Counted from the stretch's first letter, positions 8,696 through 16,761 are shown. The stretch is DNA of 38,948 nucleotides from Kitasatospora humi (GCF_020907985.1 NZ_JAJJPA010000062.1:1-38948); one strand, 5' to 3'. Translations and numbers: made by a program. Notes: generated by a model not told the origin, from the letters alone.

Positions 8696-9684
8696 CCGAG
8701 TGCCCTCACTCTCGGGTCGAGGACGGCGTACACGAGGTCCACCAGCAGGTTGGCGAGCACCACGAAGGCGGCCGCGAACAGCGTCACCCCGAGGATCACC
8801 GGCTGGTCGGCGGAGGCGATCGCGTCGGCCGCGAGCTTTCCGACGCCCGGCAGCCCGAACACCGACTCGGTGATCAGCGCGCCACCGAGCAGCGCACCGA
8901 GGTCCATCCCGAAGATGGTCACGATCGGCATCAGGGCGGGCCGCAGGGCGTGCCGCCGAACGACGGTGATCTCGGGCAGGCCCTTGGCCCGGGCGGTGCG
9001 CACGTAGTTCTGGCCGAGGCTCTCCAGCATCTCGCTGCGGGTTACCCGGGCGTAGATCCCGGCGTACAGCATGGCGAGGGTGATCCACGGCATGAGCATC
9101 GACTGCGCCCAGCCGACCGGATCGGCGGTGAACGGCACGGCCTGGGGGTACGGCAGCAGCTTGAGCTGCACCACCAGCAGGTACTGCAGCACCAGAGCGG
9201 TGAAGTAGATCGGCATCGAGACCCCGCCCAGGGCGGCCGTCATCGCCGCCCGGTCCCACAGGCTGCCGCGCCGCAGGGCCGAGAGCACGCCGGCGCCGAC
9301 GCCGACGGCGAGCCACAGCACAGCGGCACCGATGGCGATCGAGAAGCTGACCGGCAGCCGGCTGGTGAGCAGCTGCCACACCGGCTGGTCGGTCTGGAAG
9401 CTGAAACCCAGGCACGGGAAGGGGCAGTCGACGGCCTGCGTGCCGCTGCCGTAGGTCCGCCCCGAGACGATGCCGGCCAGGTAGTCGCGGAACTGGACCA
9501 GCGGCGAGTGGTTCAGCCCGAGGGTGCTGCGGATCTCGGCGATCCGTTCCGGGCTGCACGCCTTGCCGCAGGCGCCCTGCGCCGGATCCGCCGGCATCAG
9601 GTAGAAGACGGCGAAGGTGGCGGCGCAGATCACCAGCAGGATGGCCGCGGTGACGGCCAGTCTGCGCAACAGGTAGAGGATCAT
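8692..9684 (-). CDS. Oligopeptide ABC transporter permease (OppB type)
   Basis: 330-aa inner-membrane permease. It starts MILYLLRRLAVTAAILLVIC, the usual first helix of OppB/DppB proteins, followed by a large extracytoplasmic loop containing the cysteine pairs ACGKAC and CPFPC (possible disulfides), then five further helices. The cytoplasmic coupling loop VRTARAKGLPEITVVRRHALR is the EAA-type motif that docks on the ATPase. The ATG overlaps the stop of the upstream permease gene (9681-9684). Confidence 0.92.
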   Translation of the reverse strand: MILYLLRRLAVTAAILLVICAATFAVFYLMPADPAQGACGKACSPERIAEIRSTLGLNHSPLVQFRDYLAGIVSGRTYGSGTQAVDCPFPCLGFSFQTDQPVWQLLTSRLPVSFSIAIGAAVLWLAVGVGAGVLSALRRGSLWDRAAMTAALGGVSMPIYFTALVLQYLLVVQLKLLPYPQAVPFTADPVGWAQSMLMPWITLAMLYAGIYARVTRSEMLESLGQNYVRTARAKGLPEITVVRRHALRPALMPIVTIFGMDLGALLGGALITESVFGLPGVGKLAADAIASADQPVILGVTLFAAAFVVLANLLVDLVYAVLDPRVRALG

Positions 9685-10562
9685 CGTCGCTGGCTCCGGG
9701 GGTCGAGCGCGTCGCGGACCGCGTCGCCGAGCACGTTGAAGGCGAGCACGGTGACGAACAGGAAGGCGCCGGGGATCAGGAAGTAGGCGGGGTCCGCCGC
9801 GTACCAGGGCACGGCGGTGGCGATCATCTGACCCCAGGAGGGGGTCGGGGCCTGGACACCCACACCGAGGAAGGACAGGCCGGCCTCGGTGGCGATGTAG
9901 CCGGGGATCGACATCGTGGCCACCACCAGCACCGGTCCGGTCAGGTTGGGCAGCACCTCCCGCAGCAGCAGCGCCCGTCGCGAGGCGCCGAGCACCCGGG
10001 CCGCCGCGACGAACTCGCCCCGCGCGAGCACCATCGCCTGTCCGCGCACGATCCGGCCGACGTACGGCCAGCCGAAGAAGCCGAGCACCACGACCAGGAG
10101 CAGCCGTCGGTCCACGCCGGGCGCCGCCGAGATCAGCGCGATCATGAAGATCAGGCTCGGGAAGGACAGCAGCAGGTCCATGGTGCGTCCGACCACGGTG
10201 TCGACCCACCCGCCGAAGAAGCCCGCGACCAGGCCGAGCGCCGTTCCGAGCACCACCGACAATGCGGTGGCGAGCACGGCGATCAGCAGGGACACCTGTG
10301 CGCCGTACAGCACCCGGGCGAGCACGTCACGCCCGTTGACCGGTTCCACCCCCAGCCAGTGGCGGGTGCTGATCCCGCCTGCGGCACCGCGCGGCAGGCC
10401 GCCGAGCGCCGGGTCCACCGCATCCCCGTGGAAGGCCGTCGGCGAGCTCCCGGCGATCCAGGTGATCAGCGGCGCGGCGAGCGCGACCAGGACCAGCCCG
10501 GCCACCACGGCCAGTGCGAGGGCCGCCGAGCGCTGGGCCAGGAGCCGTCGGATCACGGTCAC
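9681..10562 (-). CDS. Oligopeptide ABC transporter permease (OppC type)
   Basis: 293-aa permease partner. It has a cytoplasmic N-terminus, a first helix near residues 10-32, a loop with GISTRHWLGVEPVNGRDVLARVLYG in pieces typical of OppC/DppC (HWLGTD-NGRD-type pattern), and five more helices. The EAA-type loop is VAAARVLGASRRALLLREVLP. The GTG at 10562 overlaps the binding-protein stop as GTGA (10559-10562), so translation is coupled; upstream codons in this frame belong to the previous gene's shadow. Confidence 0.92.
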   Translation of the reverse strand: MTVIRRLLAQRSAALALAVVAGLVLVALAAPLITWIAGSSPTAFHGDAVDPALGGLPRGAAGGISTRHWLGVEPVNGRDVLARVLYGAQVSLLIAVLATALSVVLGTALGLVAGFFGGWVDTVVGRTMDLLLSFPSLIFMIALISAAPGVDRRLLLVVVLGFFGWPYVGRIVRGQAMVLARGEFVAAARVLGASRRALLLREVLPNLTGPVLVVATMSIPGYIATEAGLSFLGVGVQAPTPSWGQMIATAVPWYAADPAYFLIPGAFLFVTVLAFNVLGDAVRDALDPRSQRR

Positions 10563-12241
10563 CTGCGCAACCCCAGGGAGACCAGGTCGAGTCGGCCGAC
10601 GTAGGCGATGTGCCCGTACGCTCCGGCGACGTTCGGACCGACGAGGATCGGCGCCTTGTCCCACAGGAACGGCACCACCGGGGCGTCCTGCATGATCTGC
10701 TGGGCGAGCTGCCCGTACGCCGCCCGGGCCGCCGACGGGTCGTCCATCGCGGCGATCCTGTCGAGCTGCGCGTCGACGGCCGGGGAGTCGTACTGCGCGT
10801 AGTCGTTGTTCCCCTGACTGGTGATCAGACGGCCATCGAAGACGATCGGCAGGTACGTGGACGCGCCAGGCCAGTCCGGCGACCAGCCGGCGATCACCAG
10901 GTCGTGCTCCTGGGAGGTGTTGCCGACCGTGCTGTAGAAGGCCGAGGAGCTGATCTCGTTGATCTTCACGGTGATGCCGGCCCGGCCGAGCGAGGCCTGG
11001 ACCGCCTCGGCCTGCGCCTTGCCGGCGGTCGAGGCGGGGGCGTCGAGGGTCAGGGTGAGGCCGGAGGCGTGGCCCGCCTCGGCGAGCAGCGCCTTGGCCT
11101 TGTCCGGGTCACCCTTGCCGTCCGTGCTCGGATAGGGGTCCTCGGCCTGGTAGCCCAGGGACGGCGGCAGCAGACTGGTCGCCAGGTCACCGGCGATCGG
11201 ACCGCCGCGGGTGGTGCGCAGCGCGTCCTTGTCCAGCGCGTACGCGATGGCCTGGCGCACCCGGACGTCGTCGAGCGGCTGGTGCCTGGTGTTGATGCTC
11301 AGGTAGCGGGTGTTGATCGAGTCGCCGGTGACCAGTCGGCTCTTCAACTGCGGGTCGTTCAGCACCCGCCCGACCGAGGCGGGACCGATCGGCTCCATCG
11401 CGACCGCATCCGCGTCCTCCCCCTGTCCCGCGATCAGCCGCTGGTCGACCACCGCCGCGTCCAGGCCCAGGTCGATGACGACCTTGTCGGGCAGGCCCTT
11501 GCGTACGGTGTCGGTCGCCGGGTCCCAGTCGGTGTTGCGGACCAGGGTGAGCTGCTTCTTCGGTTCGAAGCTGTCGATCTTGTACGGGCCGGAGGAGAAC
11601 GGCCTGGAGTCGTAGTTGACGCCGGTGTCCTTGTCCTGCGGCACCGGGGCGAACATCGGCAGCGACACCGCCGAGCCGAAGTCGGCCACCGGGCGGTTGA
11701 GGTGGAAGACGATGGTGCTGTCGTCGGGAGTCCCGATCGAGGCCAGCCCGGCGGGATCCTTGTAGGGCCCCTTGTACGACTCGCCGCCGGCCAGCCACAT
11801 CCGGGCGTACGGCGGACCCTCGGGCAGCTCGGGGGCGAAGGTGCGCTCCACTCCGTATTTGACGTCCTTGCTGGTGATCGGGCGGCCGTCCTCGAACTTC
11901 ACTCCCTGCTTGAGGGTGAAGGTCCAGGTCTTCGCGCCGTCGCTGGGCCGACCGGTGTCGGTGGCCAGATCCGGCACGATCTTTCCGCCCGCCTGGCCCG
12001 GTGCCGCGGCGAAGGTGGTCAGCGTCCGGTAGATCAGTCGGCCGACGTCCTGCGAGGACGTCACGTAGTTGCGCGCCGGATCGAGGTGCTCCAGGTCGAG
12101 GGTGGACAGCACGTGCAGCGTGCCGCCCTTCACCGCTGCCGCGTCCGAAACGGCCGCGCCACCGCCACCGCCCGCACACCCGGCAGCCGACAGCAGCCCC
12201 AGGGCGGCACCGAGGGCCAACCCGACTCTTCGTCGTCCCAC
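10559..12241 (-). CDS. Peptide ABC transporter substrate-binding lipoprotein (SBP family 5)
   Basis: About 560-aa extracytoplasmic binding protein of the OppA/DppA group, first gene of the operon. A basic start and hydrophobic run end at a lipobox-like LSAAGC, whose Cys would be lipidated. SBP_bac_5 landmarks include GGTLHV near the N-terminus, TWTFTLKQGVKFEDGRPITSKDV in consecutive pieces (the W-F-L-G-F-DG-P-ta-DV pattern), FSSGPYKI and DVRVRQAIAYALDKD. The start chosen is GTG at 12241 because GGAGGAGAC precedes it; ATG at 12256 or 12271 in the same frame have no ribosome site. Ligand specificity cannot be read, but coupling to an iminopeptidase and two proteases argues for peptides. Confidence 0.9.
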   Translation of the reverse strand: MGRRRVGLALGAALGLLSAAGCAGGGGGAAVSDAAAVKGGTLHVLSTLDLEHLDPARNYVTSSQDVGRLIYRTLTTFAAAPGQAGGKIVPDLATDTGRPSDGAKTWTFTLKQGVKFEDGRPITSKDVKYGVERTFAPELPEGPPYARMWLAGGESYKGPYKDPAGLASIGTPDDSTIVFHLNRPVADFGSAVSLPMFAPVPQDKDTGVNYDSRPFSSGPYKIDSFEPKKQLTLVRNTDWDPATDTVRKGLPDKVVIDLGLDAAVVDQRLIAGQGEDADAVAMEPIGPASVGRVLNDPQLKSRLVTGDSINTRYLSINTRHQPLDDVRVRQAIAYALDKDALRTTRGGPIAGDLATSLLPPSLGYQAEDPYPSTDGKGDPDKAKALLAEAGHASGLTLTLDAPASTAGKAQAEAVQASLGRAGITVKINEISSSAFYSTVGNTSQEHDLVIAGWSPDWPGASTYLPIVFDGRLITSQGNNDYAQYDSPAVDAQLDRIAAMDDPSAARAAYGQLAQQIMQDAPVVPFLWDKAPILVGPNVAGAYGHIAYVGRLDLVSLGLRR

Positions 12242-12252
12242 GTCTCCTCCAT

Positions 12253-12273
12253 GCATGATGTGACATTTCATGC
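12253..12273 (-). promoter_or_regulatory. Inverted repeat in the importer leader
   Basis: GCATGA-N9-TCATGC, perfect 6-bp arms centred about 22 bases upstream of the chosen GTG start and directly before its ribosome site. The size and spacing fit a dimeric repressor operator. It is separate from the 17-bp motif 50 bases further upstream. Confidence 0.4.
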
Positions 12274-12323
12274 GTGAGAGAAGAGTGGCCGACCGGGGAG
12301 CCTCCCAGAAGATCCCAGCACCC

Positions 12324-12340
12324 CATCACACGGTGTTATG
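12324..12340 (-). promoter_or_regulatory. Shared near-palindromic motif, copy 2
   Basis: CATCACACGGTGTTATG on the plus strand, 83 bases before the binding-protein start. It differs from copy 1 (4271-4287) at only two central positions, and flanking bases also match (26 of 32 over 12314-12345). Core ACAC-C-GTGT is palindromic. The two copies precede the two transcription units of the peptide-use module. Confidence 0.6.
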
Positions 12341-12404
12341 CAGGCTCGAACCCGTCGTCCAACCGCTTCGGTCGCGTGTCAGCCGGGGCATGCAGAATGC
12401 GTCC

Positions 12405-13115
12405 ATGATTGACGACTACCGGGCCGGTGATGTGCTGGTGCTCGAGTGCCCGTTCACCGAGGCCACCGTCACCGAGGTTTCCCGCTACTACGTTTCCGTA
12501 CGGTGGCCGTGGCTGGAGGTGGACCCGCAGGCCGAGAACATCAGGTGGAACGGCCGGCGGGCGCTTCCGACGCCCGAGGTCGGTGAATGGGAGATCTTCC
12601 GAACGGAACCTGCGGAGACCGTACTGAGGGCGGGTGACACGTGCCTGGTGGGGATCCCGGCGACCGTGGTGCATGTCCAGGCGGTCCATCATTTCGATCC
12701 GCCCCAGGTCACCGGCATGCTGCCGCGGCCCGCGTCCTGTCTCGACCTCCTGCGGCAGGGCGACACCTATGACCCCGAGCTGGAGGACCAGGCTTACGCG
12801 CTCGATCCGGCCGGCGGTGAACCGATCCGCGTCGAGCTGCTCTTCCGCCCGTACGCGTTCCTTGAGCCAGGCGATGAGGTAGCCGACCGGAACGGACGCG
12901 TCTGGCGCTTCGATGCGGCCTGGGACTGGCACCCCTTCGACGGTGAGCATTCGGGGACCCCGGCCTGGCCACTGGCTCTGCTCTTCCGCGATGGTGAGCC
13001 GACGCCGGAGGAAGTCGCGGCGGTTGCCCGGGCGACGGCGGTCGGCAGCCACGCGGAGGTGCTGGACCAGTGGACCGGACTCACTCTCGCGCAACCAGCC
13101 GCCCCCCAGCAGTGA
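12405..13115 (+). CDS. Hypothetical protein
   Basis: 236-aa acidic soluble protein with no family I recognise. It has no signal peptide or membrane segment. Tryptophan- and aromatic-rich stretches (SVRWPWLEV, WRFDAAWDWHPFDG) and short alternating hydrophobic strands suggest a mostly beta fold. Codon use is typical of the genome, with high G/C at third positions. The ATG at 12405 (MIDDYRAGD) begins the coherent sequence; an in-frame ATG at 12390 is possible. Neither has a strong ribosome site. It is divergent from the peptide importer operon and sits 91 bases from a convergent gene. Confidence 0.7.
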   Translation: MIDDYRAGDVLVLECPFTEATVTEVSRYYVSVRWPWLEVDPQAENIRWNGRRALPTPEVGEWEIFRTEPAETVLRAGDTCLVGIPATVVHVQAVHHFDPPQVTGMLPRPASCLDLLRQGDTYDPELEDQAYALDPAGGEPIRVELLFRPYAFLEPGDEVADRNGRVWRFDAAWDWHPFDGEHSGTPAWPLALLFRDGEPTPEEVAAVARATAVGSHAEVLDQWTGLTLAQPAAPQQ

Positions 13116-13206
13116 GCGAAAGGACAGCCGGCGCTGGGCTCCGGTGCCCCGCCATGGGGCCGATCTCCAGTCGACCGAGCAACAAGCGCGCACCCGCGCC
13201 TGACGG

Positions 13207-14091
13207 TCAGTGGGCGGCCCCGGTCCAGGTGTCTCCGCACGGTCCGCCGCCGGTGGCCTCGGCCAGGTCGACGTCGCTGCCGTCCGGGGCGACCAGCGGC
13301 AGGTACCAGCCGGCGATCTCGGTGCTGCTCTGCGGGACGTAATGGAAGATCAGCGAGCGCCGGAAGCGGTCGGCGGTGGTGTTGGGCAGTGACCCGTGGA
13401 CCGTGCTGCCGTGGAAGAACAGCACATCGCCGGGGAGCATCTCGCTCTGCACGACCGGCAGGCCCGCCGGAGCCCGGACCAGCCCACTGGTGAACGACTC
13501 CCCGGGATCGGCCTCCTCGGGGCAGACGATCTCCATGGTGTGACTGCCCGGCACCACGCGAAGTGCGCCGTTGGCAGCGTCGCACGCGTCGACGGCGATC
13601 CACGCCGCGATGCACGTCTCCGGGTGGGCGCGCAGGAAGAAGTTGTCCTGGTGCAGGGCCTGACCACGGGCGGCGGGCGGCTTGAAGTAGAACATCGACT
13701 GGGCGCCGTACACCGGGCCGACCAGCGCGGTGGCCGGCCCGAGCAGGCGCGGATCGGTCATCAGTGACCTGGCCAGCCGCCCGATCTCGAGATCGGGGCG
13801 GCGGTGGGGGTTCATGAAGCGGGGATAACGGGCGAGGACCGCGTCCTGCGCCACCTCCTCGACGGCACCGACGGCGCAGCGGTCGGCCCCGACCTGAGCC
13901 ATGAACGCCGCGCGGATCGAGTCGGTCTCGGCGACCGTGAGCACCGCGTCGACCTGGACCACACCGTCGCGGTCGTACCGGTCGCGCAGTGCGGCGGGAT
14001 CGGCCGCCGGAACGGAGAGTGTGCTGTTCGTCATGCCTCCATCGTCTGGACCGGACCCCGACCGGGGTATCGCCGAACCCGTCGTCCTCAT
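13207..14091 (-). CDS. Phytanoyl-CoA dioxygenase family protein
   Basis: 294-aa Fe(II)/2-oxoglutarate oxygenase of the PhyH type. Metal ligands appear as HQD (in ALHQDNFF) and a distal His in HGSTVHGSLPN; RRSLIFHYVP supplies the likely 2-oxoglutarate-binding Arg. Other family segments are GSHTMEIV and LPGDVLFFHGS. The substrate is unknown; bacterial members hydroxylate diverse small molecules. The ATG at 14091 is chosen because AGGAGG lies 6 bases upstream; an internal ATG at 14034 has GGAGG too close to be used. A decayed AraC gene lies divergently 34 bases away and was probably its regulator. Confidence 0.85.
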   Translation of the reverse strand: MRTTGSAIPRSGSGPDDGGMTNSTLSVPAADPAALRDRYDRDGVVQVDAVLTVAETDSIRAAFMAQVGADRCAVGAVEEVAQDAVLARYPRFMNPHRRPDLEIGRLARSLMTDPRLLGPATALVGPVYGAQSMFYFKPPAARGQALHQDNFFLRAHPETCIAAWIAVDACDAANGALRVVPGSHTMEIVCPEEADPGESFTSGLVRAPAGLPVVQSEMLPGDVLFFHGSTVHGSLPNTTADRFRRSLIFHYVPQSSTEIAGWYLPLVAPDGSDVDLAEATGGGPCGDTWTGAAH

Positions 14092-14124
14092 GGTGATCCT
14101 CCTGTGCCCTCTCCTCCTGACGCG

Positions 14125-14400
14125 GTGACCATCGCCGCCCGGACCGAGCGCGTGCTGCGGCCGGCTCGACGAGGATGCCACCTACCGCACCATCAGGCCC
14201 AGCGGCACGACCGACTGGGTGCTGTTCGTGACCGTGGCCGGCCGCGGGCGCTTGTGACGCGCCGGCGCCCCCGACATCCTCGCGCCGGTCGACCGCGGCA
14301 CCGTGATCGAGCCGCACACGCCGCATGACCACGGCACCGACCAGGACACGGGCCACTGGTCGTTGCGCTGGGCCCACATCGAGCCCCGGCCCGGACGAGG
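14125..14400 (+). pseudogene. Decayed AraC-family regulator, N-terminal domain only
   Basis: Translating from 14162 gives LDEDATYRTIRPSGTTDW, then VLFVTVAGRGRL followed by TGA at 14255-14257, then in the same frame APDILAPVDRGTVIEPHTPH, DHGTDQDTGHWSLRWAHIEP and RP. This is the arabinose-binding-like N-terminal domain typical of actinobacterial AraC regulators (pattern RP-GT-DW, AGRGRL, PHTPHDYGT, WAHF-PRP). The stop interrupts it, the upstream part from GTG 14125 is in another frame, and no helix-turn-helix domain follows. It lies divergent from the PhyH-type oxygenase gene. Confidence 0.65.
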
Positions 14401-14605
14401 ACCAGGTGCAGGCCGATGCCCGTCGGATGAGCCATGGCGGACGCCCCTTCCAGAGGTGAACAGGAGTGGATCACCACGGCGGCAGCCGGAGCCAACGGGC
14501 GGGATCCACCAGGATCCTGGCAACCGGGCGCCCCGTGCGGAGGCAGAACGCGTGGAGCATCACCCGACCGTGCGAACGTCGGTTCGACGTTCGGTACCCG
14601 GTCCC

Positions 14606-14800
14606 GAGGGGGCGGTGCTGCGGTTGGTGCGCGGTCAGGCCGTCGGGCCCGGGTCGGCGAACCCCACGGGGATCATCGCCGCCGTGACCGGCGCGCACAG
14701 CGCTGGCCGGCTGCGAGACGCCGGCGCCCGTGTGGTCCGGCCGGACCTGACGGACACGGGATCGGTGATCGGCCTTCTCCGCCTGATGGCAGCAGGGCAC
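14606..14800 (+). pseudogene. Possible C-terminal relic of a HAD-like hydrolase
   Basis: The segment GIIAAVTGAHSAGRLRDAGA followed by RVVRPDLTDTGSVIGLL resembles the C-terminal end of phosphoglycolate-phosphatase-like HAD proteins (…VATG..S...L..AGA..V..DL.D...V...L). No upstream catalytic DxD part is present. It lies between the AraC relic and the orphan binding protein gene, so 14400-14875 is best read as degraded DNA. Confidence 0.35.
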
Positions 14801-14875
14801 CGGTGGGTTGCGACGCAGCGGTTCCGGTGGCCCTGGCGGGTCGGCGAGCGACAGCGATCGTCGAAGGAGCGTCCG

Positions 14876-16105
14876 TCACTCCGGCGGCTGACCGCCGGTG
14901 AAGGCCCAGCGCATGTCCAGGTAGCCGCTCTGCTGCTCGACGAGCTGACCCGCCTTCACCTGCTGGAACGTCACCCAGGTGTTGACCAGCCGGGGCGACT
15001 CGGCGCTCGGCAGCGTCTCGCTCCAGCTCAGCTGAGGCGTGACGCCGCCGGTGTCCAGCGAGTCCCCGCTCTCCAACTCCTCGCGCAGGCTCAGGCTGGT
15101 CATCGGCTTTCCGGCCTCGTGCAGCCGGTCGGCGGCTGCGAGGAAGACCCGGTAGGCCACCCACGTGGTCTGCACCGCGGGGTCGGAGACGTCGATCGGG
15201 TTGCCGCCGACGGTCGAGCGCAGCGCGTCCCAAGCGGGCCCTGATGTGGGTGGGTACCAGCTGGTGACGTAGGCGTTGTCGAGCACCCCGTCGGCCGCGC
15301 CGTTCGGGCCGAGCGCGGACTGCGGGACGCTGCCGATCACCGCGCCGAGCTGGGTGTGCTTGGCGTTCAGCCGGCGGTAGGCGTCCAGGAACCCGGCGCT
15401 CTGCCCGGGCGCCAGCGTATCGCTGACGCAGTTGCCGACGCGGTCGTCGCCCAGCGCCTTGCGGGCGGCCGCGGCGTAGTCGGGAGTGGTCTCGTTGACC
15501 CGGACGTCGACCACCTGTCCGCCCTCGGGCTTGAGCGCGCCGGCGAGGTAGCCGGTCAGCGCATCACCGGCCATGGTGTCCGGGCGGACCAACGCGACGG
15601 TGCGGCAGCCGGCGGCGATCAGCTGCCGGCCGTTGCCGATCACCAGGGCCGGGGTCCCACCGGCCACCGGGTAGGAGAGCGGGCTGGTGAACTCGGCGCT
15701 GGTCAGCCCGTACCCGCCGATGTAGGGGATCTTGGCGGCCTCCAGGCCGGACAGCAGAGCGTCGCTGTTCAGGCTGTACGAGCCGATCACCGCGATCACC
15801 TTCTGCTGCACCGCTTGGTGCACGCAGGCATTGCCGCCGTCCGCGGTGTTGTGCTCGTTGCAGGTGAGCACCTTGAGGTGGTGGCCGTTGAGCCCACCCT
15901 TGCTGTTCACGGCCCGTCCGATCAGATCGGCCAGTGCCGTGACCCCGGGTCGGTCGGAGGCGCCGGTGCCGGAGGGAGCCCATGTCATCACCGCGTAGTC
16001 GCTCTCGGCGTCTCCTGTCGAGCTGCCGCAGCCGGTGCTTGCGAGCAACGCGGGGAGCAGGGCGAGAACCGCGAGGGCTCTGCGCGGACGGGTCCGGCTG
16101 GTCAT
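14876..16105 (-). CDS. Orphan branched-chain-type ABC substrate-binding lipoprotein
   Basis: 409-aa periplasmic-binding protein of the Leu/Ile/Val-receptor fold (Peripla_BP_6 type). An Arg-rich start and hydrophobic core end at LLASTGC, a somewhat atypical lipobox. Family-like segments include GGLNGHHLKVLTCNE, QQKVIAVIGSYSLNSDALL, IPYIGGYGLTSAEF and the C-terminal AYRVFLAAADR. The ATG at 16105 has GAGGAAGG 8 bases upstream. There are no permease or ATPase genes nearby, so it is an orphan: it may serve a distant transporter or act as a sensor. Two direct repeats 33 bp apart lie 50-98 bases upstream and suggest regulated expression. Confidence 0.82.
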   Translation of the reverse strand: MTSRTRPRRALAVLALLPALLASTGCGSSTGDAESDYAVMTWAPSGTGASDRPGVTALADLIGRAVNSKGGLNGHHLKVLTCNEHNTADGGNACVHQAVQQKVIAVIGSYSLNSDALLSGLEAAKIPYIGGYGLTSAEFTSPLSYPVAGGTPALVIGNGRQLIAAGCRTVALVRPDTMAGDALTGYLAGALKPEGGQVVDVRVNETTPDYAAAARKALGDDRVGNCVSDTLAPGQSAGFLDAYRRLNAKHTQLGAVIGSVPQSALGPNGAADGVLDNAYVTSWYPPTSGPAWDALRSTVGGNPIDVSDPAVQTTWVAYRVFLAAADRLHEAGKPMTSLSLREELESGDSLDTGGVTPQLSWSETLPSAESPRLVNTWVTFQQVKAGQLVEQQSGYLDMRWAFTGGQPPE

Positions 16106-16154
16106 ACCGATTGCCTTCCTCGAACTGCCATGCCGGGCAGTGGAACTGGGAACC

Positions 16155-16203
16155 AGTACAGCCAACTCGGTGACCGGCTCCGGGACTAGTACAGCCAACT
16201 TGG
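16155..16203 (-). promoter_or_regulatory. Tandem 16-bp direct repeat upstream of the orphan binding protein
   Basis: AGTACAGCCAACTCGG at 16155-16170 and AGTACAGCCAACTTGG at 16188-16203 match at 15 of 16 positions. Their starts are 33 bp apart, about three helical turns, so both would face the same side of the DNA. This is a typical layout for tandem regulator sites. They lie just upstream of the gene starting at 16105. Confidence 0.55.
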
Positions 16204-16434
16204 CTCGGCGCAAGGGGGGAGATACGGCGGCTTAACACTGGGCGTACGCGCCCCCAACAGCGGGCGGCCAGAGTGCGGGTGGGCGAACGGACCCCGGCCG
16301 GCCGGACCGACGACGAACTCTTCGGGTTCGGAACCGCCGTCCGTTCGATGGCACCGCGACGGCCCGCCGACGACCCCTTCCGTCCGGGCCGCCAGCTCGG
16401 TGACGAGTCAACTGGCCATCCTGACAGCACTTTT

Positions 16435-16454
16435 GGACTTACGGGTCCTATTCT
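16435..16454 (+). promoter_or_regulatory. Promoter/operator before the truncated quinone oxidoreductase
   Basis: GGAC-TTACGG-GTCC (16435-16448) is an inverted repeat abutting TATTCT (16449-16454), a good -10 hexamer about 57 bases before the ATG at 16511. The symmetry next to the -10 box suggests repressor control. It now serves only a broken gene. Confidence 0.35.
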
Positions 16455-16510
16455 CGCTGCCCAGCGTGATGCCCGTTCCCTCATGGACGACCGCATAGGA
16501 AGGTGTCATC

Positions 16511-16740
16511 ATGCACGCGATCCGCATCGAGGAGCACGGTGGCCCCGAGGTCATGCGCTGGACCGTTGAGCTACCGGACCCGACCCCACGCCCCGGCGAG
16601 GCGCTGGTACGGCTGGGCGTCGCCGGCGTGAGCTACATGGACGTAGGCGCCCGCGCCGAGGGCGGGCCGGGCTGGGCGGCCCCGGCGCTGCTCGGGGCCG
16701 AGGGGATGGGCTACGTCACCGCCCTGCTGCTCCTGCCGAC
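16511..16740 (+). pseudogene. Truncated quinone oxidoreductase (N-terminal fragment)
   Basis: A proper start (AGGAAGG, then ATG at 16511) leads into MHAIRIEEHGGPEVMRWTVE, then LPDPTPRPGEALVRLGVAGV and SYMDVGARAEGG, the N-terminal GroES-like domain of NADPH:quinone-reductase-type medium-chain dehydrogenases. After about residue 70 (GAEGMGYV) the similarity stops, and the frame continues to 16981 with unrelated sequence; the cofactor-binding domain is missing. The break coincides with the start of a TetR C-terminal fragment in another frame, so a deletion probably joined two genes. Confidence 0.65.
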
Positions 16741-16761
16741 ACCCGGTCGGCTCCGCCGACC

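Noticed and set aside
10514..12277. A 587-codon plus-strand open frame opposite the peptide-binding protein
   Set aside because: Mirror of a clear SBP family 5 lipoprotein; no recognisable protein features.
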